The translations under genes and the position numbers were made by a program. Below the pieces are notes generated by a model. It saw only the letters and a list, made by a program, of their open reading frames with translations. It was not told the origin of the DNA and did not search any database. Below are positions 11,837 through 24,655 of a stretch of DNA of 64,000 bases, piece by piece (within the stretch, counting starts at the first letter, position 1; the number at the start of each line of letters is the position of its first letter). This DNA is from Strigamia acuminata (lineage: Eukaryota; Arthropoda; Chilopoda; Geophilomorpha; Linotaeniidae): NCBI GenBank assembly GCA_949358305.1, contig OX442321.1, positions 9,697,605 through 9,761,604 on the forward strand, in the 5' to 3' direction.

Positions 11837-13842
11837 TCAATTGATGGTATTTAATGATGGAAACGCATTCTGCTTGCTCACGACCAACTTGTGGTGCTGA
11901 TGGGAAATGTAACCCTTGATTTTTCCCTTAAAAACAAACAAAATATTAATTCAACCATTATGCATCTGTTAGCCATTCAGAACTGTAATAACATACTTCA
12001 AAGATCAAATTTGCAACAATACACTCCACCTCATCTATGTCAATATCTTCAACCTTACAAATAAAAGCAGTTTGGATTAATTTCAATATGTTTTTTTTGT
12101 TGTTTGCTATTATATCGGAACTTACTTTTAGGTATTCGAGCGCCCGCAAAAATGCTTCGAGAGGCACTTGATGCGTTCGTAGTAGTAAATAGACCTTTTT
12201 GAAGAGGTTGCGGTAAGTGATGATTTTGAGTTTCTCCAATATAAGGTAAATTCCACACTTGATGAAGAAATGCTCGTTCTCAATCATGGCTTCGTTGAGT
12301 TGGAGTAAATTTCCGTCTCTGTAGTGGCGTAAGGATTTTTGTATTGTTATTTCAGGGTGTGGAATTAATTGCACTCACTTGACGGCTTTGGTTACTTCGG
12401 CGAATTGCATCAAGTCGTATTTGTGTAGTAAACCCATAGCGGGCATTGCACCTAACAACATTTTGACGGGAATTAAGTAGATGAGAATGAGACGTTTGTT
12501 GGTTTTGCAGTCTTTGTGGCATCGCCGCAGTGCATATGAGAGATATTCGTCCGCTGTGAAGAAAGAAAGAGTTTAATTAACCATTAACGTGTTCATTTCA
12601 CAGCGTACCATTTTTGAAGTCGCTATCGAACATTGCTTTTCGTCCGACGTAGTATCTACAAGTAAAAATTAATTGTCAAATATAAAGAATTTCGAAAACA
12701 AATGTTGAAATTGAATTACCTGTACGTGACTAATTGCGATATAGTAAATTGGTCTTTAATATTTGAGCTGTCAATTGCTCTGATTAAAGGCTTGCAGAGA
12801 TGCAGTTTGTTTATCTATTAGAAGAAGATGAAGAATTACCATTTATTGCAGTTCGAATTAATTAATTACCTTGAAGTAGATTTTGAATAATTGATTGACC
12901 AAATTTAGCATTCCCCATCGTTTCGAGTCATCTAGTGACGAACGACTGAAAAAGAAAGATTTAGTCACTACTTGTGTGGATTTTTAGAGTTAAACTTTTA
13001 CTTGTCGCCAGCACAAACTCGAAAACATCCCATTAATAAATCTGCTGCTTTTTCTAATGTGTCGCCAGACTTTCCGGTTCCTTTCCTACCCAATTGTATG
13101 TCAGCCTGTTAAATAAAATCAAAATGAAGTTGAAATTTCAAAACTAAACAATAAATGGTTTCAAATATATTTTACTTACACTGAGAGCAAATTGTCTCAA
13201 ATCTAAACAAACTGCATTCATTATTGGCAGGGCCCAATTTTCATCTTTTTGCGATGAAAAAATCTTCGTGAACGATCTGGTTTTCTGTCAAGGTTTGTTT
13301 ATTTTATAAAAATTATTAATTTTTTTAAAAAAAAGGATACTGGACGACGATTGCTTGGCATCTGTAAGCTTCGATGAAATCATGATTACCGATGGCCCAT
13401 GCGCACCTAATTACGAGATTTATTACTGTTTAAGCATATTTCATTTAAATTTATTCAAAATCACCTCAAGTGTGCGGCAATAACTTCTTCGAAAGGGGGT
13501 TCTACAATTCGTTCAACGAGCTGCTCTGGTCTTTCAAGTTGTAAACGACAGTTGGCAACGTGTGGGTGTTTAAAGGACAGTAAATCCTGACAAATAAAAT
13601 AATTAATCAATTATTATTCGGCACCTCGGCGGTATAATACAAACTTACTGCAGAACCAGCGCCGTCTTTTTCATTTAAACGATCGTTAATCTAAAAAAAA
13701 ATAAAAAAAAATCTTAGAAATATGTTCGCTTCACATCGAATACTTTAAAAGCGTTCACAATTATTTTTACTATCTGAATAAAATCGCCTAACTTATTACT
13801 ATTTACCAACTGTAAATACTGGTTTACTGACGTGTGCGCCAT
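11837..13842 (-). CDS. PCID2: PCI domain-containing protein 2
   Basis: Thirteen exons (high to low: 13842-13744, 13690-13649, 13586-13465, 13406-13341, 13276-13180, 13105-13002, 12945-12870, 12814-12720, 12655-12609, 12553-12379, 12318-12126, 12053-11997, 11926-11837) sum to 420 codons plus stop. It matches PCID2/Thp1: start [74 protein letters not shown], then the PCI winged-helix end [33 protein letters not shown] and [17 protein letters not shown]2 is a subunit of the TREX-2 complex with GANP and DSS1, which couples transcription to mRNA export at the nuclear pore. About 30 residues encoded by the end of exon 1 and by exon 2 (near [11 protein letters not shown]) are not in the human form; exon 1 may use an earlier donor. 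It is head-to-head with the NT5DC gene, with 133 bp between the ATGs. Confidence 0.95.
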
Positions 13843-13975
13843 TTTGACTGTTAGCAAGCGTAAAAATGAAAAAACTACAAAACGTCATAAAATATGTACA
13901 AATTGTAGTCAATATTGACTATTATGTACGTCATTTGATTGCTTCGTCGTCGGTTCGTCTCTAGTCCTGAAAAAC
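13843..13975. promoter_or_regulatory. shared promoter region of PCID2 and the NT5DC gene
   Basis: Only 133 bp separate the two divergent start codons, so both promoters and leaders must lie here. Runs around GCTTCGTCGTCGG raise the GC content over the surroundings. No TATA box is obvious. Bidirectional promoter activity is inferred from spacing alone. Confidence 0.6.
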
Positions 13976-16900
13976 ATGGCGGCTACTGGAGGAATGAACA
14001 TGCTCTGCAAGAACATTTACAAAACATTTCTACCTCTTTCCCGAACAAAATTAACCCAATGGCAGCGATTCTATTCTAATCAAAAATCAACCTCCTTGTG
14101 GGAAAGTTACAGTAACGCGAAACAGAAGTGTCAGGGTACATTGAAATAAATGATGTAATCAGATTTGCAGTGTGGTGTAAATTAACTATTTAATATAAGA
14201 CTTAATTTATGTAAACGAAATTAAATTAAACCCTTATTATTTACAGATGAAGTGTTGCCACCCGATGTTCCTCCGGATCAAGTCTTTGTAAATAATGAGC
14301 TGGACATGGATAATATCACAGCGTACGGCTTTGACTATGATTTTACCCTCGCTTGCTATCGCGAATCCTTACTCTATCTCTTATACAATCTAGCGAAGGA
14401 GGTGCTAGTTAATAAACACAGGGTATGCAGTTGAAGCGAGACTTATTTTTTGTGCAAATAAAAGTGACTTTTTCCTGTTTAGTATCCTGCGGAGGTAGCT
14501 AAAATTGATTATCAGCCGAATTTTGCCATTAGAGGATTGCATTACGACATTCATAAAGTGCGTGACAAAGTGTTGATTAAAATCACGGAAATATAAAATG
14601 AAATTATTTAAGGGCTTGCTGATGAAAATTGATGCGTTCCATCAGATTCAGTTGGGTTCCGTGTATAGGTTGGTTAATTGAGTGACGGGAATTGAAGAAA
14701 TATTTAATTTTATGTGTTTTTTAAGGGGTTTGACTCAATTGACTACTGATGAAGTTTTGTCAGTGTACGGCCAAATAACTTTACCTAAAGCTTACGTCGA
14801 AGGGCCTCTATTTACCGGACAAGTGCGTATGAGTTTTTATTTTTATTTTGTTAGAGGTTTGGGAATTGAAAAATTGTTTTTTATTATACAGAATGCACCA
14901 ATGCAGCATCTTACAGATTTGTTTTCCATCCCAGAAATTATGTTATTGCTAAACGTTCAGGATGTAAGGATTATGTTCTAACGTTAAAAATGTCGGCTTA
15001 TTTTTATGTCTTTTAGCATCTAGAGAAGAATAACATCATTTTTTCACCTGATATTTTATTTTGGGACGTGAAAGTAAGCCTTAATGTTTGAAAATTAATG
15101 CAAAATTAATTAATTTGATATTTTTTTTAGTCGTCTATTCAAAGTGTTCATCCGATAATGCATAAAATAGTGGAAGAACATGTTGAAGATTACATAGTGG
15201 ACAATCCCAAGCTTCGCGTCTTTTTAGAACGCTTGCTCAAAGCTGGAAAAAAATTGTTTATAGTCACAAATAGTCCATTCACTTTTGTGTAAAAATTTAC
15301 CACCTTTTAATTGTAATTTTTAATTTTTAATTGAATTTATTTGTAATTTAGGGATCAAGGTATGAAATTCTTAATTGGACCCGATTGGCGGGAAATGTTC
15401 GACCTTACGATAGTCCGTGCTAGGAAACCAAATTTTTTCTCCGAGGCGTCTAGACCGTTTAGATTATACGACACAATGCTGAAATCTCGTACCTGGGAAA
15501 AAGTAGGAAAACTCGAAAAAGGAAAAGTATACATGGAGGTAAATGAAGGAAATTCAATGCAACAGCAGGCGAATCAATCACGGAATGTACTAAATCAATT
15601 TATTCGATAACATAGGGAACTTTGAAGGAAATGAAGTCGAAAACTGGTTGGCTAAATCCCCAAGAAATTTTATATTTCGGCGATCACTTGTACAGCGACC
15701 TTGCCGACCTCACGTTACAATACGGGTGGCGCACCGGTGCCATAATTAAGGAAGTGTCTGTAAGCGCCAGCGACAAATTTTGAATTTCATAAGAAAATTG
15801 TGATCAAATTTCTTACCCATTGACAAAACTCTGATTGCTAGATATATAGGGCTCGACCCTGACTAAAGTTTACGAATGTTTTTAGAGAAATTTGTTTTGA
15901 ATGAATTATATAATTAATTCTTTAGAGACTTTGGGTGGGTCAGTTTACGGCGCAAAGTTCTTGGAAATTTGAATGATTTTTTGTGTTTTATTTTGCTCTT
16001 TCGAGCACAATTGCGACAGCTGTGGGCTATTCTTCCTGCGATGAGAAAAATGTACGCGTTATCCCATTCAAATAGCTTTATTGTGACATTTTTAGGTTGA
16101 AATGAATGAAATCAATAACTGATTTAATGTTTTTTTTTGGTCGTAATTTCAATTAAACTTTGTTCTTGCAAGTGTTCAAAAGTCAGAAAGTGGACTCCAC
16201 ACATGGGTTGAGTTTGTCGAACTGTTTATTCAAAGACAAAACAAGATGGGGGTGACAAAAGGATTAACGAGTCTTAGTGGTTAGTTGGGCAATCCAAATG
16301 CAAGAAAACGAGAAAACGGCGTGGGCGCGGCACCTGGTGGGGCGAAGTCTTAATCGTGATAAGATGTAATCAAACGTCTGGTTGCTTTCGGAGTTGAGGT
16401 TGAAGTGTGAAGTTTAGATGATTTTCGTTTTGCAACTTGTTCGAAAGTTTCGTGTTACATAACAAATTAAATTTATTCCAGGACGAAATTGAAATACAAA
16501 ATGCAGAAGAATATAAAAGATCCGTACATTGGTTAGATTATTTGCAAAACTTGATATCGGAGATGCAAGTAAATAAAATTTCGTTTATTATTTTGGCAAT
16601 AAATACGTTTGAATTGTTTTTTTATCCAACTATCTCGCTGGTTTAACGTTCGGAAAAGATTTAACTTCTTGGTTCTTTGAAAGAAAGAAATTGATTAATC
16701 AATTAATTAATTAGGCAATATACTACCTGATGATGTATCATTAATTAATTTTGTTTGAAGTAACGTATTTATTTTGCTATTTTTAATTTTATTAGCAATA
16801 TTAGCAATAAATAAAATATATTTGTTTATTTTGTAAGACTTACGACGATCCAGAATCTCAAGCAATAATAACCGAATGGGAAAAAGAACGAGATCATCTT

Positions 16901-18222
16901 CGGTGAGTTTATTGATTTTCAACTCAAACTTTTACTTTGAACTCTCGTGTATTGGTGTCATATTTAAAGGTCAAGTTCGTTGGGTGTTAATTTTATTTCC
17001 AATTGAAACAGACAAAAGAAATCAAGTTCTTTTAATCGTTCGTGCGCATTCACAACAAACAAAAGTTTGTTTCAGACGATCCAGCATCTGTCTAGGCGTG
17101 CACGATGTACTAAGCTTATTTCCAGTAGATGGGTGTATTTTTAGTGCTTTGATTTAAATTAAATTTTAAAATTTAAATTATTTAATTTATTTTATCGTGT
17201 TATTTTGTATCCTCGTTGGATAAATGTCGAAATAGTGAATTTGAGGTTGAAGTGAATTTTTTTTTTTTTTTTTTTTTAATTTGGTTCACAAGGTTAGAAC
17301 TTAAGTCAGTGACCAGCTTATGAAATTCAAACTGAGTTTTTGGTTTCTCATTGGTCCAACAAGCAAGTTGGTCTTGTAGGGCCTAGTTCCCATGAAACTT
17401 TTCATGGCTGGGTTTTTCTCTAATTTATTTTCAACCTAATAATTTTGATCCTCCAGGAAATGGATTCAAAGAAAGTTGTCAAAGTTTGTCAGGTCGACTC
17501 GAATTTCCAATACATTTGCTTCGCTAGTATTTGTTTTTCCTTTTTATACGTACATCAAAATAATAGTCGAATTTAATCTGACAAAACATTTGCTATAATA
17601 CGTCAATGGAATTTTTCTACCTTTCACAATTTAACAATTTAACAATTTAACATTAAGTGCGATCAATCTTAAATGGATCCATTTAAGATTAAACGTATTG
17701 ATTGACGCATTGTTTGTTGAGAATTTCGATGTTTATCTGTACCTGAAGATGACTGAACAGCGGAAATTTACATCTTGGTGCAATGCATCGTTTGTATTGT
17801 AAAAGTGCATTTCTCATTCCCATTGATTAAATTCCATATGTGCAAGTGGAATTTGCACAAACAGATATCAACGAGGAAATGAAATGAAATTAAATTAAAT
17901 GGAAGGTGTTTGTGAAATATGGCTATTTGGGACAAATAATTTGCGAAATAATTTATTTTTGAGAAATGCTTGGAATTGACTTATTTTTTTTAATGTTTTG
18001 TTTCAACTATTCCGTAGTTTGAGAACCAAGGCGATGTTCAACCCCCAGTTTGGAAGTTTGTTCAGGACCTACCACAATCCGACTTACTTCTCGAGACGCT
18101 TGTTTCGTTTCGCCGATATATACATGTCCTCCGTTACAAATCTACTCAAATATTCGCTTCAACATACTTTTTATCCGCGTCGAGGAGTTTTGCCTCATGA
18201 ATTCCGTTCACCTTTCATGTGA
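13976..18222 (+). CDS. NT5DC2: 5'-nucleotidase domain-containing protein 2/3 (HAD family)
   Basis: Thirteen exons (13976-14135, 14247-14422, 14483-14557, 14613-14668, 14726-14822, 14892-14963, 15017-15073, 15131-15288, 15352-15538, 15616-15753, 16482-16568, 16838-16902, 18018-18222) give 510 residues. The HAD nucleophile motif is in [13 protein letters not shown] (both Asp kept), motif II in [13 protein letters not shown], and motif IV in [16 protein letters not shown], followed by WRTGAII. The end ([26 protein letters not shown]) is typical of NT5DC2/NT5DC3. The N-terminus is Met-Ala-rich with Arg and Lys and no acids before FYSNQKS, consistent with a mitochondrial targeting peptide. The family resembles cytosolic IMP/GMP nucleotidase, but its substrates are not established. 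Introns 10 and 12 are unusually long for this block (about 730 and 1115 bp). NT5DC2 and NT5DC3 cannot be told apart here. Confidence 0.93.
17665..17690. repeat. 26-bp perfect palindrome
   Basis: Two 13-base halves meet at a GGATCC centre with no spacer. It lies in the last intron of the NT5DC gene, just after a short tandem of an ACAATTTA-like unit. Confidence 0.85.
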
Positions 18223-20340
18223 CGGAGTCAATTTATTTTCACATTTATATTAGATTTTAATTTTACATGATTTTTTTTAAGCTTCGGCGGTTTTTTTTTG
18301 TTAATTTTTATTTAATTAAGTTTGGTTTTCAATTAAAATATAAGGTTAAAGTATACAGCTCTAATATATTTTTAGGAATAATTTTTTTTCTTGCAGATTA
18401 ATTTTTCTGTTTAAATACTTTATCTGTAGTCTGAAGTAACGCGATTTGAATTTTTCAATTAAATTTGATTTATTTATCTCGGAAGTTGAAAGATTACGAT
18501 ACAGTACTAGGAAAAAAAAATAAGTGACTTGTCTGTTTGTGATATTTTTACAATTGAATCGGTTTTCTACATGTATTTTATTGTAAGTTGTTGCCAAATC
18601 GTTTTCGAGACCTGAATTTATCTTATGCTCTTAGAAAAAAGTTTGTTAGATTAAAAATGATGTATTTGTAAAATTAAAGAAAAGAAACAAACATTGCTTT
18701 ACAGATTTCTTAGATTACAGTAGGAAAATATTTCTAGAGAATTTTTATTTCCTTATTTTTTATATTAGAATTGCTTGTATAATAATAATAATAACAATAA
18801 TAAAGTAGCTAAATAGAAAATATAATACTTTATTTAGATTAGATTAGATTTGATAACATTTCCACCATCTTTTCTCAATTTTACATACACAAACGTTCTG
18901 AAATCAACTTGTAAGATGATTCTTTAGATATTTCATGTGTATAAAGCATCGAAATTCAATGCAACTCGATACAAAACAACCAACTGATGTGTCAGTACAC
19001 ACAAAACACACAGCAGGCACGAGCACCCATCAAGGACTTAACGCGGCTTAATGTCCTTGCACCTACGTACGATAAACAATAGATGATGATTAAACCCTCT
19101 TGGGTGAATCTGAATACCTAAAAACCGAAAAGTTTCAAATGTCAGTAGCGAAGGGAATGAATAAATGCATAAACTCGTTGAAAATATAAGTAGCATCCAT
19201 TTTACGAGTCGTTGGTCATTGTCCTAGTGACCCTGGCCACTTAGTGCGGTGCCACCTTTTGTTTTTAAGTCGTTAATAGACGTTAAGAGATTTTATTTAA
19301 CGATTTCAGCTGCACGGCTTTAATGCGAATTGAAAGAGATAAAAAGCCGAAGGAGAAATAGAATTTGAAGAACGGGCACTCTCGGAAATGTTATCGTTGC
19401 GTATCGTTTGTGATTTGTCATTTTTGCTCGTGTTAAACACGTGAACTTCATTTTATGGTGGCCGGCTCGCATTTCTTGTTGCTGGCACCGGATTCAAGGT
19501 CATGGACTGATTCATTTCCTTGTGCGATCGCGTGAATTCTTCATCTTTAAGCTTGGGCGAAGTAGTGTGGAGGAAACGCTGTTTGCTTCTCGTGTTTTTC
19601 TTATTTTCTCCTCTTTTTTTTTTGAATGTGTAACTAAGTGGTAACAGTTATCGTTTTAATTTGTGGGGTTGCTTTTGCAATCCTAATCTTATCACCTAGA
19701 TTAATTTTTTTATGTATTTTTTCATTGAATGTGGTAAAATGTAATAAAATGTTATGTAAGATGAAATTATCGTTACAAAATAGTTATTTAACTAATACGG
19801 AACGAAGGAACGAGTTTAATTATACGAAATAAATTTATGATTAAATAAAAAAAAACACCGGATTTTGAAGTGTGTTCTTGTTGCCATGCAGATGGGCAGC
19901 GAAGGAATTCGTGCCAATACGGAAGTGTGAAAGTCGTAAGAGGACCTTCGTTTGTGCATGTTGATTGAGGTAGTTGAAGTTTTTCGGTATTTAGGTGACG
20001 AATTAAAAGGATGAACCACGGGGTAGAAATTGAGGAATATGTATCGTTTTATATTTTCAAAAATGACCTTAATTTTTGACAGATTCTCTCTTGTAACTTC
20101 TCTCCCAAAGGAATTTTTCGTGGGTTCCACTAGGTCATTCATTCCCTGAGGTATTCCTGCAAGGCATAGTCTCAGGTAGTGTTTTTATGGGGTGATGCCA
20201 GGCCTCCAATCGGTTGGCCAATCAGATTTCGAGCATTTTTTTTATTTTGTGTTTTGTTATTTTGTTTTGTTTGGTATTTCGTTAGATTTTTTGTTGTTAT
20301 TATTTTTATTTATACGGGAAAATAAAATACAAGCAAAACA

Positions 20341-20375
<35 letters not shown>

Positions 20376-21656
20376 TATTATTTCCTTGTTTATTTTCGAT
20401 GTTCACTTTTGGCGCTCTTAATGACCCCATTTTAAATAAATTTTAGAGGATTTCATTGCACGAGAATGCGGATTTATCCAGATACTCTTAATTTAATTCG
20501 TTTGGAATAAAAACGAGTGTTGAAAACGGTGCTGTGTTCACATCGGATGATGAGAAATAACCGTCAGGTTGCATCAGCTGTTAAAAGGTGTTGTCAAGGC
20601 AACCGCATACAAGGTTTACGAGCTTCCAGCATTAAGGGTGGTTATTTACGTTTTGCGTGGCTTAGTAACAGTTGCATCATTAAAAGGGTTGTGAGAGAGG
20701 GAAAAAAAAGTAGTAAAAGCAAACACTTAACCACGAAATAAAATATGCGTTTGCTCGCTGCGATCGTGATGGGATTTCTAATCTGATTAAAACGATTTGG
20801 TTGCGGCGGAGCGAATCAATTGAATTTGATTGAGCGATGTTATGCGCGGAGCTATTTTAACTCGACGCATCTCGGGGGAGGTTGAAGAAACTTAGCGGTC
20901 TGATAAATCACACGTGAACAGAACGTGCACCACTTTTGTCACGGAGAAAGAAGCCTATACGTGGTTTATTTTGGGCTGTGAAAATAGTTGCAGACTAAAA
21001 TTACAAAAGGATGAATCGGTTTTACATTGAATAGTTTAGTGTGAATGATCACCTGACCCATTTCGTTTGAGAAATGGCCAAACGACCCATTTTGTATCGC
21101 CGAGAAATTAATACACAACAAATTCCATCTATATTTTGTAGAACTTTTTTTTTTTTTTTTTTTTTTATTTATTTGAACAATTTTTAAAAAAATAGCTCCA
21201 AACCAAATTTTCTATCATCTGTCACAATGGTAACATTAGTTAAACATTTAAATCCAATTTTTACACGTGCAAATTAATTCAAAAATGGTGAAATCTAATT
21301 TATTTATCTTTTGGTTTTTTTTTATTTTTTTTTTTATTTTTGGTTTATATTTTAACAAAATCGAAAATATTTTCACAAAAAACTATTTTGTCTCGTCATT
21401 GATTACAAACAACTTTGGTCTTTAAATTGCTAGGACTGTACAAAACTGATATTGACTTTGATTGATTTATTTTCTTTTCTTTTCTTTCATTTTCAATGGA
21501 CTAAAAAAAAAAGTCGAATATCGGTTGAACCTGAATCCTCGACAGGAATGTGACGAGGGTCCCACAGAGAAAAATACAAATTAATAATAAAAATAACCGT
21601 CAAGACGTCCATCTTGTGCGAGTAGTGGGACGGGGGGCATTTGTTCGTCGACTTGA
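18223..21656. other. intergenic stretch with simple repeats
   Basis: Starts with the probable 3' UTR of the NT5DC gene. Contains an AAT-type microsatellite near 18781-18804, a TTA microsatellite at 20344-20376, a T-tract near 21147-21166, and at its right end the 3' UTR of MID1IP1 (minus strand). Short frames such as 19816-20142 (-) resemble nothing known. Confidence 0.5.
20344..20376 (+). repeat. (TTA)n microsatellite
   Basis: About ten TTA/ATT units, followed by a degenerate TTATTTATT tail. Confidence 0.9.
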
Positions 21657-22304
21657 TTACGAGGTGCCACCAACAACTTCTTGATATCTGCTGGTCAGAT
21701 AATTAGCGGATTCAGTCAGTTGATGCAACGAATGGAAGAGCCCGGATAAATGTTGGCGAAACGCGTTGGCAATTCGCACAGATTGTTCGTCAAATTCGAG
21801 CCCGGAATCGAACTCCGTGCTCGATTCCGACTCCACATCAGAGTCCGAACACGAATGCATCGAAACAGTGGACGCTCGCCGATTCTGAGCTTTTTTCCCG
21901 TTAGTGGACGCACTCGCTTTGGCCCCGGTCGTCGTACCCCCGTTTGCAGCGCCCCAGATCAGTTCGGTTTTGATTGCATTGAGCATATTGTAAAAACTGT
22001 AGAGGTCCGTGTTCATCACGGCTCTAGGAACCACAGTCGTTTCACCCGAACCGGTCCCGTCACTTTGGTAGGACATATCGAGCAGCCGGCTAGGAACCAT
22101 GATGGTGTCATCCATGTTGTTGACCGCCTGCACGAAACGATCCATGGCACTCAAGATGGACTGCTGCGAGAACTCGCTAGGCTCGTGGTCTCGGCCGCCG
22201 TTTTTGTGTTTGTTGCGATTCAAATCCATGATGACGCCTCTGCTTAGACCCGACAAGAACGTGTCAATCCCAGTATCTTTTGAATTTCTCCTAGACAGTT
22301 CCAT
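21657..22304 (-). CDS. MID1IP1: Mid1-interacting protein 1 / Spot14-like lipogenic regulator
   Basis: A single-exon frame of 215 residues. The signature AMDRFVQAVNNMDDTIMVPS near residue 53 matches MID1IP1/THRSP (Spot14). It is followed by DLYSFYNMLNAIKTELIWG and a C-terminal helix HLSGLFHSLHQLTESANYLTSRY, which matches the family's LHTVLSKLTRKANILTNRY-type end. The middle carries a low-complexity acidic stretch (SCSDSDVESESS). Compared with human MID1IP1 the N-terminus is about 40 residues longer; Met26 is an alternative start. In vertebrates the family stimulates fatty-acid synthesis by promoting acetyl-CoA carboxylase polymerisation and binds the Opitz protein MID1. A minus-strand donor at 22427-22432 suggests an intron in the 5' UTR. 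Four E-boxes lie upstream. Confidence 0.9.
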   Translation of the reverse strand: MELSRRNSKDTGIDTFLSGLSRGVIMDLNRNKHKNGGRDHEPSEFSQQSILSAMDRFVQAVNNMDDTIMVPSRLLDMSYQSDGTGSGETTVVPRAVMNTDLYSFYNMLNAIKTELIWGAANGGTTTGAKASASTNGKKAQNRRASTVSMHSCSDSDVESESSTEFDSGLEFDEQSVRIANAFRQHLSGLFHSLHQLTESANYLTSRYQEVVGGTS

Positions 22305-24055
22305 CGCTTATATAGGACAAGTGCAGCCGACAACGGAGTTTAGGGCAGGTCTGATGACGGAATGGGTTGGCAGGAAAAATGGGCGGGATTAGAAATTTTA
22401 ACAATCATTTTTATGCTTCGATTTGCTTACCTGCTGGAGATTCTAGATGGATCTATGATCGATTAGGGATCTGGCTTCTGATCGAATATTACGGAGCTGT
22501 TTAATAGCCATATACTGACAATATGCACGGTTTACCGTTGAGTTAGAGCAGGCACGGCTCGGCTGTTGTGTGACGTTGCGGATCACGCTATCAGGCGCTT
22601 TTCTCATTGGCTGCGCGCTAGAATGGCGGTGCACGCCTCTTCGTGTTGTCCACGTGATGCGTGTATGCAAGTGAAGTTTTTCCATGCAACTGTTATTTGT
22701 TGGCAAACTTTCACAAACCAAAGAAATTGAATTGCATTAATATTTATGTGAAAAATAGGAAATGTTCAATGAATAATTTTATTTTTTTTTTATTTTTTTT
22801 TTTTAAATTATTGGATTGTTTTTAATTTTGTCAAAATGGTTTCCAATCTGTTTTGAAATAATTGAATTGAATTTAATCAATTTTCAACTCCTGCATAGCA
22901 ACAGCGTGCTTTTTTGAAAAGATTTATTCCCTATTCAAGTTTCCATTTCAAATATAGATTTTGTCGTCAAGCTCAGGAAACAGATAAATATTTTATTTTT
23001 TCACTTTCCACGTGTAATCTGAAATAAATTTTTTTTAATAGGTAAATCTGATAACACGTGATCCGAAACAGCCAAAAGTCTCCCGAGCATCTCTGATTGC
23101 GTAACCAATTCTTAACTATATTTGACAACGGGTAATTCAAATCCGCCATAAATAATTCCACACGTGTAAGTGGGTGCTATCAACCGATTTTTCGCATGCA
23201 CCTGAACCACTGGCCACGCCAAAAAGTGGTGTGATGCCCCGAGGCTTTGTGGGATTGGTCGCACCTGCGTATTTCTGGGTTAACAAGTAACCGGAAAAGC
23301 CCTGGTTTGTCACAATGTTTTTAGAATGTGAAAAGAATAAAAAGGGCTTTAATGGCGTTAATTAGTTCGATTGACTTTTCTGCGCTGCAGATGAATATGA
23401 GCTAATTTATTTTATCTCTGTTTTTATTTAAAATTTACTTTATTATTCGCACTTATCAATGGTGCACGGATCAATAAAGTATTCTGCATCTGGTTTACTA
23501 CAATAAATTCATTGACGTTGGTGTACAGCTGTTTAGTGCTCGTAGATTTTTCTGCAAGGAAATGTGGAGGAAGGAAATTGGAAATTTGTGTTTTCAATTT
23601 TGTTTTTGTTTGTGACGCGAGTTTCGAGTGAAAAGAGGAACTTGTTTACCGGTAATTTGTTTTTGAAGTGGAAAGATTTTTCTTTCTTTATTTATCCTTT
23701 ATTTTGTTCGAATGTCATTGATGGCAGCACAGATGGTTTCATAAATTATTACCAGAGGTCACTCGTTACTGCAGAGATTTTCAAACTAGTGAGGAAATGA
23801 TTTTGCATTTGATGTTTTTTATTTGAAATAAAAAAATTTTATTTTTGTGGAACTGGAGGTCCATTTAAGGGTTGATTTGTGAGAATAAAATATTTTTTTT
23901 TAAAAAAGGGAAAAAAAATATTTTTTGAAGCTGAGTTGATCTCATACTTGAGTAGTACCGGTACTTACTGTATATATACACCATTAAATTAATTAGTTTT
24001 TGTTTATTGGTTGGTTAGTCTGTAAAAATCTTTTACCATAATCATTAATATTGAT
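22305..24055. promoter_or_regulatory. MID1IP1 upstream region with E-box cluster
   Basis: On the minus strand this is the leader and promoter of MID1IP1. CACGTG palindromes occur at 22651-22656, 23009-23014, 23055-23060 and 23161-23166. No gene is supported; the open frames here begin with GTG or are unconserved. The right end leads into the next plus-strand gene. Confidence 0.5.
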
Positions 24056-24112
24056 TTCTTTCTTACGCAGGTTGTAATTCTTGAATTCCTCACGGGACAG
24101 GACATTTTTCAG

Positions 24113-24411
24113 ATGGAATCAGTTCGAAACCGATTAGTACAAACGAGGGGATGTGACTTAAATTTTTCAAGCAATTTTGTTAAATTTGATGGTAGTTTTG
24201 ATGACAAACATTTTGGAAGAGTTTCAAAAAGAGAACAAATCGATTATTCACATTCGATTAGCGATAAACGTAAGTTTAAAACATTTTAAGTAAAAAAGGA
24301 GAAAAATTTTTGAATTTTTAAAAAAATTATTTTACAGTGTTGATAGACGATCAAGAATTCAAGACACATTGGCACTTTTGTGAGAAGAAACAGCGTCGGC
24401 TGGATTATTGA
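24113..24411 (+). CDS. possible two-exon 76-residue protein or leader exons
   Basis: An acceptor-like CTTACGCAG at 24070 precedes a frame whose ATG at 24113 begins MESVRNRLVQTRG. It splices at a good GTAAGT donor (after 24269) to TTTTACAG|24338 in phase and ends at 24411 (QRRLDY stop). The product is not recognised. Further exon-like frames follow up to the ATG at 24656, one of them broken by a TGA. These exons may instead be the spliced 5' leader of the acidic-protein gene downstream, or a decayed gene. Weak evidence. Confidence 0.25.
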
Positions 24412-24655
24412 ATGAAACTAGCCAATCTAATAAATTGGTTTTCCCAAGTGAATACAAACAATTAGACAAATTGTTGTATTAAACGGTAATGAGCAAAGCC
24501 ACGAATTGAATTGAATGTAAATGAGTATGATGATTGCAGAGACCGTATTGATTTAGAAGACAATATTAGAGTAGCAACGACAATTTCGCGCAATCCAGGA
24601 ACAAAACACAGCGCCATTCAATTGATTCAAATCTGGCCCGGAAGGAAGCAGAAAG

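Noticed and set aside
19816-20142. 108-codon frame (-)
   Set aside because: Has an ATG but no recognisable domain, no splice support and unremarkable length for the base composition.
20341-20400. Possible CRISPR-like array
   Set aside because: It is a simple TTA microsatellite with no spacers; no CRISPR array is expected or seen in this eukaryotic DNA.
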